A stretch of 64,000 bases of DNA, taken from assembly GCF_000959725.1 (NCBI RefSeq), contig NZ_CP009323.1:620001-684000 (forward strand). The letters are read 5' to 3'. This DNA is from Burkholderia gladioli. Lineage in GTDB: Bacteria > Pseudomonadota > Gammaproteobacteria > Burkholderiales > Burkholderiaceae. The translations under genes and the position numbers were made by a program. Numbering within the stretch: the first letter of the stretch is position 1; the number at the start of each line of letters is the position of its first letter. Shown in pieces: positions 34,558 to 44,819 of the stretch. The notes under the pieces are model-generated. The model was not told where the DNA came from. It was given only the letters and a program-made list of their open reading frames with translations, and made no database searches.

Positions 34558-35316
34558 ATGCGGCTTGCGGGCAAGACAGCCATCGTCACGGGCGGCGGCT
34601 CGGGATTCGGCGAGGGCATCGCCAAAACCTACGCGCGCGAGGGCGCGAACGTGGTGGTCAACGACCTGAACGGCACGGCCGCCGAGCGCGTGGCCAGCGA
34701 GATCGCGGTGGCGGGCGGCAAGGCGATCGCGGTGCCCGGCGACGTCTCGCGCGGCGAGGACTGGCGCGCCCTGCTGGCCGCCACGCTGGAGGATTTCCGC
34801 CAGGTCCACATCCTGGTCAACAACGCCGGCACCACGCATCGCAACAAGCCGGTGCTGGAGGTCAGCGAGGCCGAGTACGACCGCGTCTACGCGGTCAACA
34901 TGAAGAGCCTGTTCTGGAGCGTGCAGACCCTGGTGCCGTATTTCCGCCAGGCCGGCGGCGGCGTGTTCGTCAACATCGCCTCCACCGCCGGCATCCGGCC
35001 GCGCCCTGGACTGGTCTGGTACAACAGCACCAAGGGCGCGATGATCACCGCCAGCAAGGCGCTCGCGGCCGAGCTCGGCGCCGACCGGATCCGCGTCAAC
35101 TGCATCAACCCGGTGCTCGGCGAGACCGGCCTGATGACCGAGTTCATGGGCGTCGAGGACACCCCCGAGAACCGCCAGCGCTTTCTCGCGACGATCCCGC
35201 TGGGCCGCCTCTCGACCCCGCAGGACATCGCCAACGCGGCGCTCTACCTGGCTTCGGACGAAGCCGAGTTCATCACCGGCACCTGCCTCGAGGTGGACGG
35301 CGGCCGCTGCATCTGA
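34558..35316 (+). CDS. SDR-family NAD(P)-dependent oxidoreductase
   Basis: Classical short-chain dehydrogenase, 252 aa. Cofactor motif TGGGSGFGEGIAK (TGxxxGxG), NNAG in LVNNAGTTH, catalytic Ser in NIASTAG, Y155 and K159 in WYNSTKGA, and the C-terminal TGTCLEVDGGRCI. The Asp in VVNDLNG after strand 2 favours NAD(H). Acts on an alcohol or keto group of the compound handled by this locus; the aldehyde dehydrogenase upstream and the anion transporter downstream fit a short pathway. An AGGAGA site precedes the ATG. Confidence 0.92.
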   Translation: MRLAGKTAIVTGGGSGFGEGIAKTYAREGANVVVNDLNGTAAERVASEIAVAGGKAIAVPGDVSRGEDWRALLAATLEDFRQVHILVNNAGTTHRNKPVLEVSEAEYDRVYAVNMKSLFWSVQTLVPYFRQAGGGVFVNIASTAGIRPRPGLVWYNSTKGAMITASKALAAELGADRIRVNCINPVLGETGLMTEFMGVEDTPENRQRFLATIPLGRLSTPQDIANAALYLASDEAEFITGTCLEVDGGRCI

Positions 35317-35422
35317 GCGGCGCGGAGGCCGCGGCGCCGCGATGCGCCCGGCCCTTCCGGCAAAGCGGTACCGGCAGCACCGGCAGGACCTCAAAAATCA
35401 AGACAACGCAAGGAGACGACCC

Positions 35423-36727
35423 ATGGCAAGCACCGCACCGGCCTATCCCGGCCAGCCGTCCGCGTTCGAGACGGCCACCTACAGGAAGGTCACCTGGCGG
35501 CTCGCGCCGCTCCTGATGCTCTGCTACGTGGTTGCCTACCTCGACCGCGTCAACGTCGGTTTCGCCAAGCTGCAGATGGCCGCCGACCTGAACCTGTCGG
35601 ACACCGTCTACGGCCTGGGCGCCGGCATCTTCTTCTTCGGCTACTTCCTGTTCGAGGTGCCGAGCAACATCATCCTGCACAAGGTGGGCGCGCGCGTCTG
35701 GATCGCGCGGATCATGATCACCTGGGGGCTGATCTCGGCGCTGATGATGTTCGTCACCACGCCGGCGATGTTCTACGTGATGCGCTTCCTGCTCGGGGTG
35801 GCCGAGGCCGGCTTCTTCCCCGGCGTGATCCTCTACCTGACCTACTGGTACCCGGCCAACCGGCGCGGGCGCATGACCACCTTCTTCATGACCGCGATCG
35901 CGCTGTCGGGCGTGATCGGCGGCCCCGTGTCGGGCTATATCCTCAAGACCTTCCACGGCAGCAACGGCTGGGCCGGCTGGCAGTGGCTGTTCCTGCTGGA
36001 GGGGATTCCCTCGATCCTGGTCGGCCTGCTGGTGCTGGCCGCGCTCGAGGACCGCATCGCCAAGGCCGCCTGGCTGAGCGACGAGGAAAAGGCCCTGCTC
36101 ACCCGCAACGTGCAGGCCGAGGAGGCGCTCAAGGACGACCATTCGATCGGCCGCGTGCTGGCCAGCCCGCGCGTGTGGCTGATGGCGCTGATCTACTTCT
36201 CCTTCGTGATGGGGCTGTACGGCGTGGGCTTCTGGCTGCCGACCATCATCAAGTCGACCGGCGTGACCGACTCGTTCACGATCGGCCTGCTCTCGGCGAT
36301 CCCCTACGCGGCCGCCGTGGTCGGCATGATCCTGATCGCTCGCAGCGCCGACCGTCGCCGCGAGCGCCGCTGGCACGTCGCGCTGCCCGCCGCGCTGGGC
36401 GCGATCGGCCTGCTGCTGTCGGTGGTCTGGGCGCACCAGACCGCGCTGGCGATGGTCGGCCTCACGCTCGCCACGATCGGCATCCTCACCACCCTGCCGC
36501 TGTTCTGGAGCCTGCCCACCGCCTTCCTGGGCGGCACCGCGGCGGCGGCCGGCATCGCCCTGGTCAACTCGATCGGCAACCTGGCCGGTTTCCTGAGCCC
36601 CTACATGATCGGCTGGCTCAAGCAGGCCACCGGCAGCAACGATGCGGGAATGGTGATGCTGGCCGCGTTCTGCGTGCTGGGCGGCCTGCTGGCGCTGTCG
36701 GTGCCGAAGGCGCTGGTGAACCGCTGA
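35423..36727 (+). CDS. MFS transporter, anion:cation symporter (ACS) family
   Basis: Twelve-span inner-membrane importer, 434 aa, of the ACS family that takes up organic anions (sugar acids, tartrate, phthalate and similar). Typical text: LCYVVAYLDRVNVGFAKLQM in helix 1, GAGIFFFGYFLFEVPSNIILHKVGAR, RFLLGVAEAGFFPGVILYLTYWYP, and the loop EDRIAKAAWLSDEEKALL. Start at 35423 (MASTAPAYPGQ) follows AGGAGA; the longer frame from 35342 has none. It ends the ALDH-SDR-MFS unit and is followed by a terminator, consistent with an uptake-plus-oxidation operon for an unknown carboxylate. Confidence 0.9.
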   Translation: MASTAPAYPGQPSAFETATYRKVTWRLAPLLMLCYVVAYLDRVNVGFAKLQMAADLNLSDTVYGLGAGIFFFGYFLFEVPSNIILHKVGARVWIARIMITWGLISALMMFVTTPAMFYVMRFLLGVAEAGFFPGVILYLTYWYPANRRGRMTTFFMTAIALSGVIGGPVSGYILKTFHGSNGWAGWQWLFLLEGIPSILVGLLVLAALEDRIAKAAWLSDEEKALLTRNVQAEEALKDDHSIGRVLASPRVWLMALIYFSFVMGLYGVGFWLPTIIKSTGVTDSFTIGLLSAIPYAAAVVGMILIARSADRRRERRWHVALPAALGAIGLLLSVVWAHQTALAMVGLTLATIGILTTLPLFWSLPTAFLGGTAAAAGIALVNSIGNLAGFLSPYMIGWLKQATGSNDAGMVMLAAFCVLGGLLALSVPKALVNR

Positions 36728-36749
36728 GGCCGGCCGAGGCCGACAATGC

Positions 36750-36778
36750 AAAACGGCAGCCTCCAGGGCTGCCGTTTT
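36750..36778. terminator. Bidirectional intrinsic terminator (MFS / hemY)
   Basis: Perfect 12-bp stem AAAACGGCAGCC / GGCTGCCGTTTT with loop TCCAG, between the convergent MFS and hemY genes; A/T arms give a U-run on each strand. Confidence 0.85.
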
Positions 36779-36804
36779 CGTTTGCGGCGCGCGAAGCGCC
36801 TGCC

Positions 36805-37995
36805 TCAGCCAAGCTGTGCCGCCAGCGCGCTTTCGCGGTAATGGCGCGCGGCCTTCTCCTGGTCGCCGAGATGCTCGAACAGGCTGGCCAGCGCGCGATG
36901 CGCGCGAACCTTCAGCGCCTCGCTGTCGGACAGCTTCAGCGCCGCCTCCAGGAAGGATTGCGCCTTGCCCCACAGCTGCTGCTTCTGGCAGAGCCGGCCC
37001 AGGGCCACCAGCAGCTCGGCATCGTCGGGATGATCGCGCTTCCAGCCTTCGGCCTTCTGGATCAGCGGCAGCGCATCGCTGCCGGCCGTGTCGGGATAAC
37101 GACGCAGCAGGCGCGCATCCCAGTTGTGGGCCAGCGCGTCCTCGACGATGCGGCGCGCCTCGGGCTGGCGCTCCAGCGCGACCAGCAGCTCGGCGGCCAG
37201 GTCGGCCAGGCGCGGCGATTGCCGCTCGGCGGCCGACAGCGACTGCCACACTTCCAGCAGCGCATCGGCGTCGTGGCGACGGTCGCGCAGCAGATGCTCG
37301 GCGGCCTGCTGGCGCATCCGCACCGCGGCGGCCGGATGCAGCGCCTCGCGCTTCTCCAGCGCCTTGGCCAGCTTCAGCACCTCGGCCCAGTTCTTCAACT
37401 GCTGCTGCGCGCGCAGCGCGACCTGCTGCGCATGGATGCGCTTGCCGCCCGAGGCCTGCATCTCGGCCAGCGCGGCCAGCGCGCCCTCGGCGTCGCGCGC
37501 CTCGGCGCGCATGTCGGCGGTGGCCAACAGGCGCGCCTCCTGCCATTCGTTGGCATCGACGCGGGCCAGCCATTCGTCACGGCGCGCGTACTCGTGCATG
37601 CGATGCGCGGCGACCGCGCCCACCAGGCCCGCCGCGCTCTGGTTGTCGTCGACCGACAGCGCGTCGCGCGCGGCCTTCTCGGCGCGCGAGAAACGGCCCG
37701 CGTAGAGATTGGCGATCGCGTCGCGCAGCGAGGCATGCGCCTTCTCGTAGCGCATCCGCTTGCGATAGGCGGCCACCCGCTGCGGCATGCGCCAGATGTT
37801 GCGCACGATGCGCAACAGCGCGTAGATCACCACGAACAGCACCACGATCGAGACGATGAACAGGTTCAGCGATACGTCGACGCGATACGGCGGGTAGACG
37901 ATCAGCACCTGCCCGCCGTCGAAGCGGCCGACCGTCGCGAGCGCCACGGCGATCGCGAACAGCACGGCCAGCCAGAGGATTCCTCGCAGCGTCAT
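36805..37995 (-). CDS. hemY: HemY, tetrapyrrole-operon membrane protein with TPR-like repeats
   Basis: Inner-membrane protein of the proteobacterial hem operon, 396 aa. Two membrane segments near the N terminus (about 5-25 and 42-65) are followed by the family text RNIWRMPQRVAAYRKRMR and a long helical-repeat part with TPR-like pairs to the end. Its precise role in porphyrin metabolism is unsettled; it is not the protoporphyrinogen oxidase called HemY in Bacillus. ATG 37995 lies two bases after the hemDX stop, so it is coupled to it. A frame open far upstream overlaps hemDX and is not real. Confidence 0.88.
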   Translation of the reverse strand: MTLRGILWLAVLFAIAVALATVGRFDGGQVLIVYPPYRVDVSLNLFIVSIVVLFVVIYALLRIVRNIWRMPQRVAAYRKRMRYEKAHASLRDAIANLYAGRFSRAEKAARDALSVDDNQSAAGLVGAVAAHRMHEYARRDEWLARVDANEWQEARLLATADMRAEARDAEGALAALAEMQASGGKRIHAQQVALRAQQQLKNWAEVLKLAKALEKREALHPAAAVRMRQQAAEHLLRDRRHDADALLEVWQSLSAAERQSPRLADLAAELLVALERQPEARRIVEDALAHNWDARLLRRYPDTAGSDALPLIQKAEGWKRDHPDDAELLVALGRLCQKQQLWGKAQSFLEAALKLSDSEALKVRAHRALASLFEHLGDQEKAARHYRESALAAQLG

Positions 37996-37997
37996 CG

Positions 37998-40199
37998 TCA
38001 ACCCCGGCTCTTGAACTGTTGGATGGCGTTGAGGCTGGTGCTCAGGTTCGGCACCGCCACCGACAGCGACGCGGCATCGACCTGCTTCAACAGATCCTCG
38101 ACGGTCCGGGTGTCCTTCGACGAGGCGTCGAAGTAATGGGCGAGCGCCGCCTGCGCCGCGTGCAGGTCCGACTTCATCGCCGACTCGTTGCGCGCGAGCA
38201 GCGACAGGCGCGCCGTCAGCAGCCGCAGCTTGACGTTCTCGCGCACGAAGTAGCCCTGCTCGGGCGAGGTCAGCATCGCATCGGCATTGTCGATGCGGCG
38301 CACCTGCACCAGGCTGGTCAGTTGCGCGCCGATGCCGGTGCTCACCTCGTGCCACCAGACTTTCCAGCGCGGCTGGCCGGTCGCGGCCGCCTCGCTGGCG
38401 ATATCGCCCGGGTGGGCGGCGCGCGGCCGCGCCTGCCCGATCGGTGCCTCGCCCGACAGCGGCAGCGCGTCGATCCGGCCGATCGCGTCGTCGAGCTTGA
38501 TGGCCAGGCCGGTGAGATCGACCGAGGGCGCGCCCTTGAGCTTGTCGATGTCCTGCGCGATGGCCTTGCGCACCGCGATCGCCTGCGCGCCCTGCGAGGT
38601 CGCGAGCTGCTGGTCGGCGTTCTGCAGCGCGACCAGGGCCAGCGGGACGTTGCCCGTCAACTGCAATTGCTGGCTCGCGCCGGACAGCGTCTGCTCGACC
38701 TGGTCGAGCAACCAGGCGTCGCGATTGCGCGAGAGATCCTGGTATTGCTGCTGCAGCGCCTGCTGCTGCGCCTGCGCATCGGACAGCTTGCCGGCGAGCT
38801 GCGAGAGCTGGGCGTCCACCTGGTGCGCGTTGGCCAGCGCCTGGTCGGACTTGTTGCGGATCTCGGCGGTGGCGGCGTCGAACGTCTTCTGCCGCTGCAC
38901 CGCGAGCTGGTCGAGCTTCTCGATCTTGCGGTTCAGCACGAAGCCGCCCGCGCCGGCCGCGCAGGCCAGCACCACCACCACGCACCACAGCAGCACGCCG
39001 GCGGTACCGCCCGAGCGGCGCGGCTGCTGCGCCTCGAAGGGCGTGAAGGGGGCATTGGACGGCGTCGCGGGCCGCGGGGGCGCGGCGGCGGCCTGGGAGG
39101 AAGCCTTGCTGGAATCGTTGGTATCTGTCATGCGAGAGGGCACCGATGCGGCTTGCGCCGCGTGAGCGGCCGAGTCGGCCAACGTTCGGAAGGCGTGGAC
39201 GATGCGCTCATCGCCCGCGCCGGACTGCGTAATCGTATCAAAACCCATGGCCCGCGCCGTATCCGCGATGCGCGGATGGGGCGCGACCAGCGGCGCGTGC
39301 CGCAGCGCGTCGCGCTCGGCGCCGGTCAGGTGCTCGTCGGCCAGCTCGCGCAGGTTGCGCACGCCTTCCGAGCTGGTCACCAGCCAGGCATGCGGCTCGC
39401 CCGCCAGCAGCGCGTGTACGCGCTCCCACGCGCCGATCGAGGGCTCCGGCACGATGCGGCGGTAGGCGGCCACCAGCTCGACCTCGGCGCCGGCCTCGCG
39501 CAGCCGGTTCGAGAGCCAGTCGCGGCCGCCGTCGCCGCGTACGATCAGCACGCGCTTGCCGGCCAGCGGGCCGACCGCGGCCGGCGCTGCGGGGGAATCG
39601 GACGAAGGGGAGGAATCGGGGCCCGGGTTCGCGAGAGGCCGGGCCGCGGCGCCGGCCTGATCGCCGGGAACGACAGGCTTCGCGCCCTCGCTGCTGCATT
39701 CATCGCCGCCATGGCGACCATGGTCGTCGGTGGCGACGCCCGCGCCGGCTCCCGACGAAGCACGCGGCACGACAGGCACGAAGGCGCGCTCGATCTGCGC
39801 GTAAAGGCTTTCCGAGTCGTAGCGCGGTTCGTCGCCGCCGTTGTCCTCGGGCTGCGTGCCGGGCGCGATCACGCGATGCGCGGGCGCCGCGATGCCGTGG
39901 CGCGCCAGCGCGGCCACGCTGCCGGGGCCGACCACGCCGACCGGCAGCGAGTGCGGCCAGATCGCGTTGAAACGCGCCAGCGCCCGGTCGATCGCGTTCG
40001 GCGAGACGAACACCACCAGCGCATAGGCATCGAGCCGCGCGAAGGCCGCGTCGAGCGGCGCCGGATCGGCCACCGGCGCGATGTCGATGAGCGGGAAGTC
40101 GAAGGCCTCGATGCCGGCCGCCGCGAGTTGCGCGGCGAGCGCCGCCGATTGCCCCTCGGGCTTCGTCAGCACTGCCGTGAACGCGCGGGTCCGGGTCAT
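37998..40199 (-). CDS. hemDX: Fused uroporphyrinogen-III synthase HemD / membrane protein HemX
   Basis: 733-aa fusion. Residues 1-about 350 are HemD, which cyclises hydroxymethylbilane to uroporphyrinogen [88 protein letters not shown]. About residues 135-210 form a Gly/Ala/Ser/Pro-rich, acidic low-complexity insertion between the two HemD lobes, unusual for the enzyme. From about residue 357 ([13 protein letters not shown]) the HemX part begins: Ala/Pro linker, one membrane span ([21 protein letters not shown]), then a periplasmic coiled-coil region rich in Gln. An internal ATG at 39131 could start a separate HemX but has no ribosome binding site. The start overlaps the hemC stop by ATGA. 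Confidence 0.9.
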   Translation of the reverse strand: MTRTRAFTAVLTKPEGQSAALAAQLAAAGIEAFDFPLIDIAPVADPAPLDAAFARLDAYALVVFVSPNAIDRALARFNAIWPHSLPVGVVGPGSVAALARHGIAAPAHRVIAPGTQPEDNGGDEPRYDSESLYAQIERAFVPVVPRASSGAGAGVATDDHGRHGGDECSSEGAKPVVPGDQAGAAARPLANPGPDSSPSSDSPAAPAAVGPLAGKRVLIVRGDGGRDWLSNRLREAGAEVELVAAYRRIVPEPSIGAWERVHALLAGEPHAWLVTSSEGVRNLRELADEHLTGAERDALRHAPLVAPHPRIADTARAMGFDTITQSGAGDERIVHAFRTLADSAAHAAQAASVPSRMTDTNDSSKASSQAAAAPPRPATPSNAPFTPFEAQQPRRSGGTAGVLLWCVVVVLACAAGAGGFVLNRKIEKLDQLAVQRQKTFDAATAEIRNKSDQALANAHQVDAQLSQLAGKLSDAQAQQQALQQQYQDLSRNRDAWLLDQVEQTLSGASQQLQLTGNVPLALVALQNADQQLATSQGAQAIAVRKAIAQDIDKLKGAPSVDLTGLAIKLDDAIGRIDALPLSGEAPIGQARPRAAHPGDIASEAAATGQPRWKVWWHEVSTGIGAQLTSLVQVRRIDNADAMLTSPEQGYFVRENVKLRLLTARLSLLARNESAMKSDLHAAQAALAHYFDASSKDTRTVEDLLKQVDAASLSVAVPNLSTSLNAIQQFKSRG

Positions 40200-41167
40200 C
40201 GGGTCTGGTCTCCGAGCAGCGCCTCGATGATCTCGAAGGCGCCCTGCCGTTCGAGTTCGTCGGACACCTGTTTGCCGAGCGCGAGCGCCTCGTCGGGGGT
40301 GGTCACGGCCGCGTCCTGGCGCACCGTCAGCACGCGCGTGCCGCTGGTGTTCGACACGCGCCCCGTCAATTCGAGCCGCTCGCCGTGCCAGATCGCATGC
40401 GCGGCCAGCGGCACCGAGCAACTGCCGCCCAGCGCGCGCGACACCATCCGCTCGGCCTCGGCGGCCAGCGCGGTGGCGCTGTCGTGCAGCGGCGCGAGCC
40501 AGCGCGCCACGTCGGTGCGCGAGGCCGCGATCTCGATGCCGAGCGCGCCCTGGCCCGCGGCCGGCGGGCTGGTCTCGACGTCGATCAGCGCGCGGATCCG
40601 ATCGCCGAGCCCGAGCCGCTTGAGCCCGGCCGCGGCCAGGATGATCGCCGCGTAGTCGCCGCGATCGAGCTTGGCCAGGCGCGTATCGAGATTGCCGCGC
40701 AGCGGACGCACGTCGAAGTCCAGATAGTGGGCGCGCAGCATCGCCTCGCGGCGCAGGCTGGAGGTGCCGACGATCGCGCCGGTGGGCAGATCGTCGAGCG
40801 AGGCGTAATCATTGGAGACGAAGGCGTCGCGCGGATCCTCGCGGCTCATCACGGTGCTCAGCACGAAGCCCTCGGGCAGCGACATCGGCACGTCCTTGAG
40901 CGAATGCACGGCCAGGTCGGCCCGGCCGTCGGCCAGCGCATTCTCCAGTTCCTTCACGAATAGACCCTTGCCGCCGACCTTTGACAAGGTACGGTCGAGA
41001 ATCTGGTCACCACGCGTGGTCATCCCGAGGATTTTCACGTCGCAAGCTGGATATAATTTGCGCAGCGCATCACGCACATGTTCAGCCTGCCACAACGCCA
41101 GGCGGCTTTCCCGCGAAGCGATGGTGAGCGTCGCCGGAGCGTCGGCCGTAAGAGTCTCGGAATTCAT
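40196..41167 (-). CDS. hemC: Porphobilinogen deaminase (hydroxymethylbilane synthase)
   Basis: Polymerises four porphobilinogen units into hydroxymethylbilane in heme synthesis; cytoplasmic, 323 aa. Landmarks: [68 protein letters not shown], and the dipyrromethane-cofactor Cys250 in [14 protein letters not shown]. First gene of hemC-hemDX-hemY, all overlapping or nearly so. A minus-strand extended -10 (TGC-TACCAT) lies about 40 bases upstream, in the gap shared with divergent ppc. Confidence 0.95.
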   Translation of the reverse strand: MNSETLTADAPATLTIASRESRLALWQAEHVRDALRKLYPACDVKILGMTTRGDQILDRTLSKVGGKGLFVKELENALADGRADLAVHSLKDVPMSLPEGFVLSTVMSREDPRDAFVSNDYASLDDLPTGAIVGTSSLRREAMLRAHYLDFDVRPLRGNLDTRLAKLDRGDYAAIILAAAGLKRLGLGDRIRALIDVETSPPAAGQGALGIEIAASRTDVARWLAPLHDSATALAAEAERMVSRALGGSCSVPLAAHAIWHGERLELTGRVSNTSGTRVLTVRQDAAVTTPDEALALGKQVSDELERQGAFEIIEALLGDQTR

Positions 41168-41204
41168 TGCAGCGGCATCGAAGGACGGGAATCAGGATCG
41201 GACA

Positions 41205-41213
41205 ATGGTAGCA
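41205..41213 (-). promoter_or_regulatory. Extended -10 of hemC
   Basis: Minus-strand TGC-TACCAT, 38 bases before the hemC ATG, in the hemC/ppc divergent gap. Confidence 0.45.
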
Positions 41214-41370
41214 CGCACGCCCGTCCCCTTTTCCCGGGCGGCGCGGCGCGCGAGCGAGGCCGCCCGCCGGCGGCCGGCGTGGTGCGCGGCGGTCCGCCGC
41301 CGCTGTTTCCCGTATCGCAGTCAGTGCCCGAAGTCTCCCGTTCACTCGTGCTTTCCCAAGGAAACCCATC

Positions 41371-44300
41371 GTGAAGTCCTCCGGATCGGCGCGCGCCGCG
41401 CGCCGCAATACTGCCTCGTCCAACGTCACCGCGCCGGCACCCGCCGAAGCGCCCGCGCAAGCGCGCGGCAAGCAGGCCGCCAGCCCGGCCGGCCCAGCCA
41501 CGACGAAACCGGCCCGCAAGACCGCCAGCAAGGCGGCCGCCAAGCCGGAAACCAAGCAGGCAAGCGCCGCGACCACGAAACCCGCCGCCCCGGCCACCTC
41601 GACACGCCCGACCACCTCGCCCAAGCGCGCCGCCGCGCCGAAAACGAACGGCCGTACGCGCGAGGACAAGGACCAGCCGCTGTTCGAGGACATCCGCTAC
41701 CTGGGACGCCTGCTCGGCGACGTGGTGCGCGAGCAGGAAGGCGAGGCGGTATTCCAGGTGGTCGAGACGATCCGCCAGCACGCCGTGAAATTCCGCCGCG
41801 AGGACGACCGCGAGGCCGCGCAGACGCTCGACCGCATGCTGCGCAAGCTCACGCCCGAGCAGACCGTCAGCGTGGTGCGCGCTTTCAGCTACTTCTCGCA
41901 CCTGGCCAATATCGCCGAGGACCGCCATCACAACCGCCGCCGCCGCATCCACGCGCTGGCCGGCTCGACGCCGCAGGCCGGCACGGTCGGCTTCGCGCTG
42001 CAGGCGCTGAAGGACGCCGGCGACGCCTCGGCCGAGGTGATCCGCCGCTTCTTCGACGAGGCCCTGATCGTGCCGGTGCTGACCGCCCACCCGACCGAGG
42101 TGCAGCGCAAGAGCATCCTCGACGCCCAGCACGACATCGCCCGCCTGCTCGCCGAGCGCGACCAGCAACTGACCACGCGCGAGCGCTCGCACAACGAATC
42201 GCTGCTGCGCGCGCGCGTGACCTCGCTGTGGCAGACCCGCATGCTGCGCGACGCGCGCCTGACGGTCGGCGACGAGATCGACAACGCGCTGTCCTATTAC
42301 CGCGCCACCTTCCTCGACGAGCTGCCGGCGCTCTACGCCGACATCGAGGAGGCGCTGGCCGAGCACGGCCTGGACGCGCGCGTGCCGGCCTTCTTCCAGA
42401 TGGGCAGCTGGATCGGCGGCGACCGCGACGGCAACCCGAACGTGACCGCCGCCACCCTGGAGGAGGCGATCCATCGGCAAGGCACGGTGATCCTCGAGCA
42501 CTACCTGGAGCAGGTCCACAAGCTCGGCGCCGAGCTGTCGGTCTCGCACCTGCTGGTGGGCGCCAGCGACGAAGTGAAGGCGCTGGCCGCGGCCTCGCCG
42601 GACCAGTCGCCGCATCGCGTCGACGAGCCCTACCGGCGCGCGCTGATCGGCATCTACACGCGCATCGCCGCCAGCGCCCGGGTGCGCCTGGGCGAGGGCG
42701 TGGTGGCGGTGCGCAGCGCCGGCCGCGGCGCGCCGCCGGTGCGCGCCACGCCCTATGCCGATTCCGAGGCCTTCGCGCGCGATTTGCGCGTGCTGCAGGA
42801 TTCGCTGGTCGCGCATCACGGCGCCTCGCTGACCACGCCGCGCCTGGCGCCGCTGGTGCGCGCCGCCGAGGTGTTCGGCTTCCACCTGGCCAGCATCGAC
42901 CTGCGCCAGAGCTCGGACATCCACGAGGCGGTGATCGCCGAGCTGTTCGCGCGCGCCGGCGTCGAGGCCGACTACGCGGCGCTCGCCGAAGCCGACAAGC
43001 TGCGCGTGCTGCTGGCCGCGCTGGCCGACCCGCGCCCGCTGCGCATCCCCTATCTCGACTATTCCGATCTCGCGAAGAGCGAACTCGGCGTGCTCGAGAA
43101 GGCCCGCGAGGTGCGTGCCAAGTTCGGCCCGCGCGCGGTGCGCAACTACATCATCTCGCACACCGAAACGGTATCGGACCTGGTCGAGGTGCTGCTGCTG
43201 CAGAAGGAAACCGGCCTGCTGGAAGGCAGCTTCGGCGCGTACGGCCATGCCCGGCACGGCCTGATGGTGATCCCGCTGTTCGAGACCATCGCCGACCTGC
43301 AGAACGCGCCCGAGATCATGCGCGACTACTTCGCGCTGCCCGGCATGCAGGCGCTGGTCGCCCACCAGGGCGGCGAGCAGGAAGTCATGCTCGGCTACTC
43401 GGACAGCAACAAGGACGGCGGCTTCCTGACCTCGAACTGGGAGCTGTATCGCGCCGAGCTGTCCCTGGTCGAGCTGTTCAGCGCCCACGGCATCAAGCTG
43501 CGCCTGTTCCACGGCCGCGGCGGCACGGTCGGCCGCGGCGGCGGCCCGACCTACCAGGCGATCCTCTCGCAGCCGCCGGGCACCGTGAACGGCCAGATCC
43601 GCCTGACCGAGCAGGGCGAGGTGATCGCCAGCAAGTTCTCGAACCCCGAGATCGGCCGGCGCAACCTGGAAACCGTGGTGGCCGCCACGCTGGAGGCCTC
43701 GCTGCTGCCGCGCAACAACGCGCCCGCGCAACTGCCGGCCTTCGAGGCGACCATGCAGACGCTGTCGGACGCGGCGATGGGTGCCTATCGCGCGCTGGTC
43801 TACGAGACGCCCGGCTTCAAGGACTACTTCTTCTCCTCGACGCCGATCAGCGAGATCGCCGAGCTCAACATCGGCAGCCGCCCGGCCTCGCGCAAACTGC
43901 AGGACCCGAAGAACCGCAAGATCGAAGACCTGCGCGCGATTCCCTGGGGCTTCTCGTGGGGCCAGTGCCGGCTGCTGCTAACCGGCTGGTACGGCTTCGG
44001 CAGCGCCTTCGCGGCCTACCTCGACGGCGCGGCCAACTCGGCCAACCCCGCGGCCGAGCGCGCCAAGCGCCTGGCTTTGCTGCAGAAGATGAACCGCAAC
44101 TGGCCGTTCTTCTCGCACCTGCTGTCGAACATGGACATGGTGCTGGCCAAGACCGACCTGGCCGTGGCCTCGCGCTACGCCGAGCTGGTGGCCGACAAGA
44201 AGCTGCGCAAGCACGTGTTCGCGCGCATCGTCGCCGAATGGGAGCGCACCGCCGCCGCGCTGGCCGAGATCACCGGTCACGAGGCGCGGCTGGCGGCCAA

Positions 44301-44472
44301 CCCGCTGCTGGCGCGTTCGATCAAGAACCGCTTCCCCTACCTCGATCCGCTCAACCACCTGCAGGTCGAGCTGATCAAGCGGCACCGCGCGGGCGACACC
44401 AATGCGCGCGTGCGGCGCGGGATCCATCTGACCATCAACGGCATCGCGGCGGGCCTGCGCAATACCGGCTGA
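41371..44472 (+). CDS. ppc: Phosphoenolpyruvate carboxylase
   Basis: Fixes bicarbonate onto PEP to give oxaloacetate and refill the TCA cycle; large cytoplasmic tetramer. Catalytic motifs are intact: H240 in [36 protein letters not shown] (Lys681), the [14 protein letters not shown] loop, and the terminal AAGLRNTG. The reading frame begins at GTG 41371, after AAGGA, and gives about 100 extra N-terminal residues rich in Ala, Lys, Thr and Pro (histone H1-like, such as [15 protein letters not shown]) before the usual start region [13 protein letters not shown]. No better start codon occurs near the domain border, so the extension appears real. Total 1033 aa against about 880-930 in the family. 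Confidence 0.95.
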   Translation: MKSSGSARAARRNTASSNVTAPAPAEAPAQARGKQAASPAGPATTKPARKTASKAAAKPETKQASAATTKPAAPATSTRPTTSPKRAAAPKTNGRTREDKDQPLFEDIRYLGRLLGDVVREQEGEAVFQVVETIRQHAVKFRREDDREAAQTLDRMLRKLTPEQTVSVVRAFSYFSHLANIAEDRHHNRRRRIHALAGSTPQAGTVGFALQALKDAGDASAEVIRRFFDEALIVPVLTAHPTEVQRKSILDAQHDIARLLAERDQQLTTRERSHNESLLRARVTSLWQTRMLRDARLTVGDEIDNALSYYRATFLDELPALYADIEEALAEHGLDARVPAFFQMGSWIGGDRDGNPNVTAATLEEAIHRQGTVILEHYLEQVHKLGAELSVSHLLVGASDEVKALAAASPDQSPHRVDEPYRRALIGIYTRIAASARVRLGEGVVAVRSAGRGAPPVRATPYADSEAFARDLRVLQDSLVAHHGASLTTPRLAPLVRAAEVFGFHLASIDLRQSSDIHEAVIAELFARAGVEADYAALAEADKLRVLLAALADPRPLRIPYLDYSDLAKSELGVLEKAREVRAKFGPRAVRNYIISHTETVSDLVEVLLLQKETGLLEGSFGAYGHARHGLMVIPLFETIADLQNAPEIMRDYFALPGMQALVAHQGGEQEVMLGYSDSNKDGGFLTSNWELYRAELSLVELFSAHGIKLRLFHGRGGTVGRGGGPTYQAILSQPPGTVNGQIRLTEQGEVIASKFSNPEIGRRNLETVVAATLEASLLPRNNAPAQLPAFEATMQTLSDAAMGAYRALVYETPGFKDYFFSSTPISEIAELNIGSRPASRKLQDPKNRKIEDLRAIPWGFSWGQCRLLLTGWYGFGSAFAAYLDGAANSANPAAERAKRLALLQKMNRNWPFFSHLLSNMDMVLAKTDLAVASRYAELVADKKLRKHVFARIVAEWERTAAALAEITGHEARLAANPLLARSIKNRFPYLDPLNHLQVELIKRHRAGDTNARVRRGIHLTINGIAAGLRNTG

Positions 44473-44534
44473 GACGACAGGCGGGCTCGACGGCCGGCGG
44501 CACTCTCGCGCTGCCGGCCGTCTGGGCACTCACT

Positions 44535-44574
44535 GACTAGGCGCGGACATCGGCAACGATGTCCGCGCCTAGTC
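44535..44574 (+). terminator. Strong terminator hairpin after ppc
   Basis: Perfect 17-bp stem starting GACTAGGCGCGGACAT and closing with its complement around loop GGCAAC, followed by GTTTC, 62 bases after the ppc stop. Confidence 0.75.
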
Positions 44575-44693
44575 GTTTCAGGGGCCGCCGTTCACGCTGG
44601 CGGCCTGGCCGACGATCCGCGCCCCGAGCGCCGCCCCGCGCCCTCGTCTCCGTCGCCCCGCCCAGTGCCGGCACGCCGCGCGCGACGACCCGC

Positions 44694-44699
44694 TACAAT
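44694..44699 (+). promoter_or_regulatory. -10 of the XRE regulator gene
   Basis: TACAAT about 120 bases before the ATG at 44820, just upstream of a dyad repeat. No -35 consensus. Confidence 0.4.
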
Positions 44700-44708
44700 G
44701 GCGAACGC

Positions 44709-44758
44709 GCGGGTACCAGTATCGATCCGGGATGTATCCCGGTATCAGCGCTACCCGC
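44709..44758 (+). promoter_or_regulatory. Nested inverted repeat, possible autoregulatory operator
   Basis: Outer arms GCGGGTA (44709-44715) and TACCCGC (44752-44758) enclose inner arms CCGGGAT (44727-44733) and ATCCCGG (44736-44742); GTATC recurs three times in the segment. It starts about 10 bases after the -10, where a repressor would block transcription. Confidence 0.4.
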
Positions 44759-44819
44759 CACCACGGCGGCGCAGCTCGCGCCCGCCCCGTTCCGCCCCAG
44801 TGTTCGCCCTCACCCGCCC

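Larger units (their letters stand above)
44473..44819. other. ppc to XRE-regulator intergenic region
   Basis: 347 bases holding the ppc terminator (44535-44574), a TACAAT -10 (44694) and an operator-like inverted repeat (44709-44758) in the leader of the regulator gene. No gene is seen. Confidence 0.55.

Noticed and set aside
39131..39131. Separate hemX gene starting at ATG 39131
   Set aside because: The frame is continuous with hemD, no ribosome binding site precedes the ATG, and hemD/hemX fusion is known in this group; the start is mentioned only as a possibility.
41164..43731. 855-residue frame antisense to ppc
   Set aside because: Shadow of the conserved ppc gene, with no ribosome binding site or domain.
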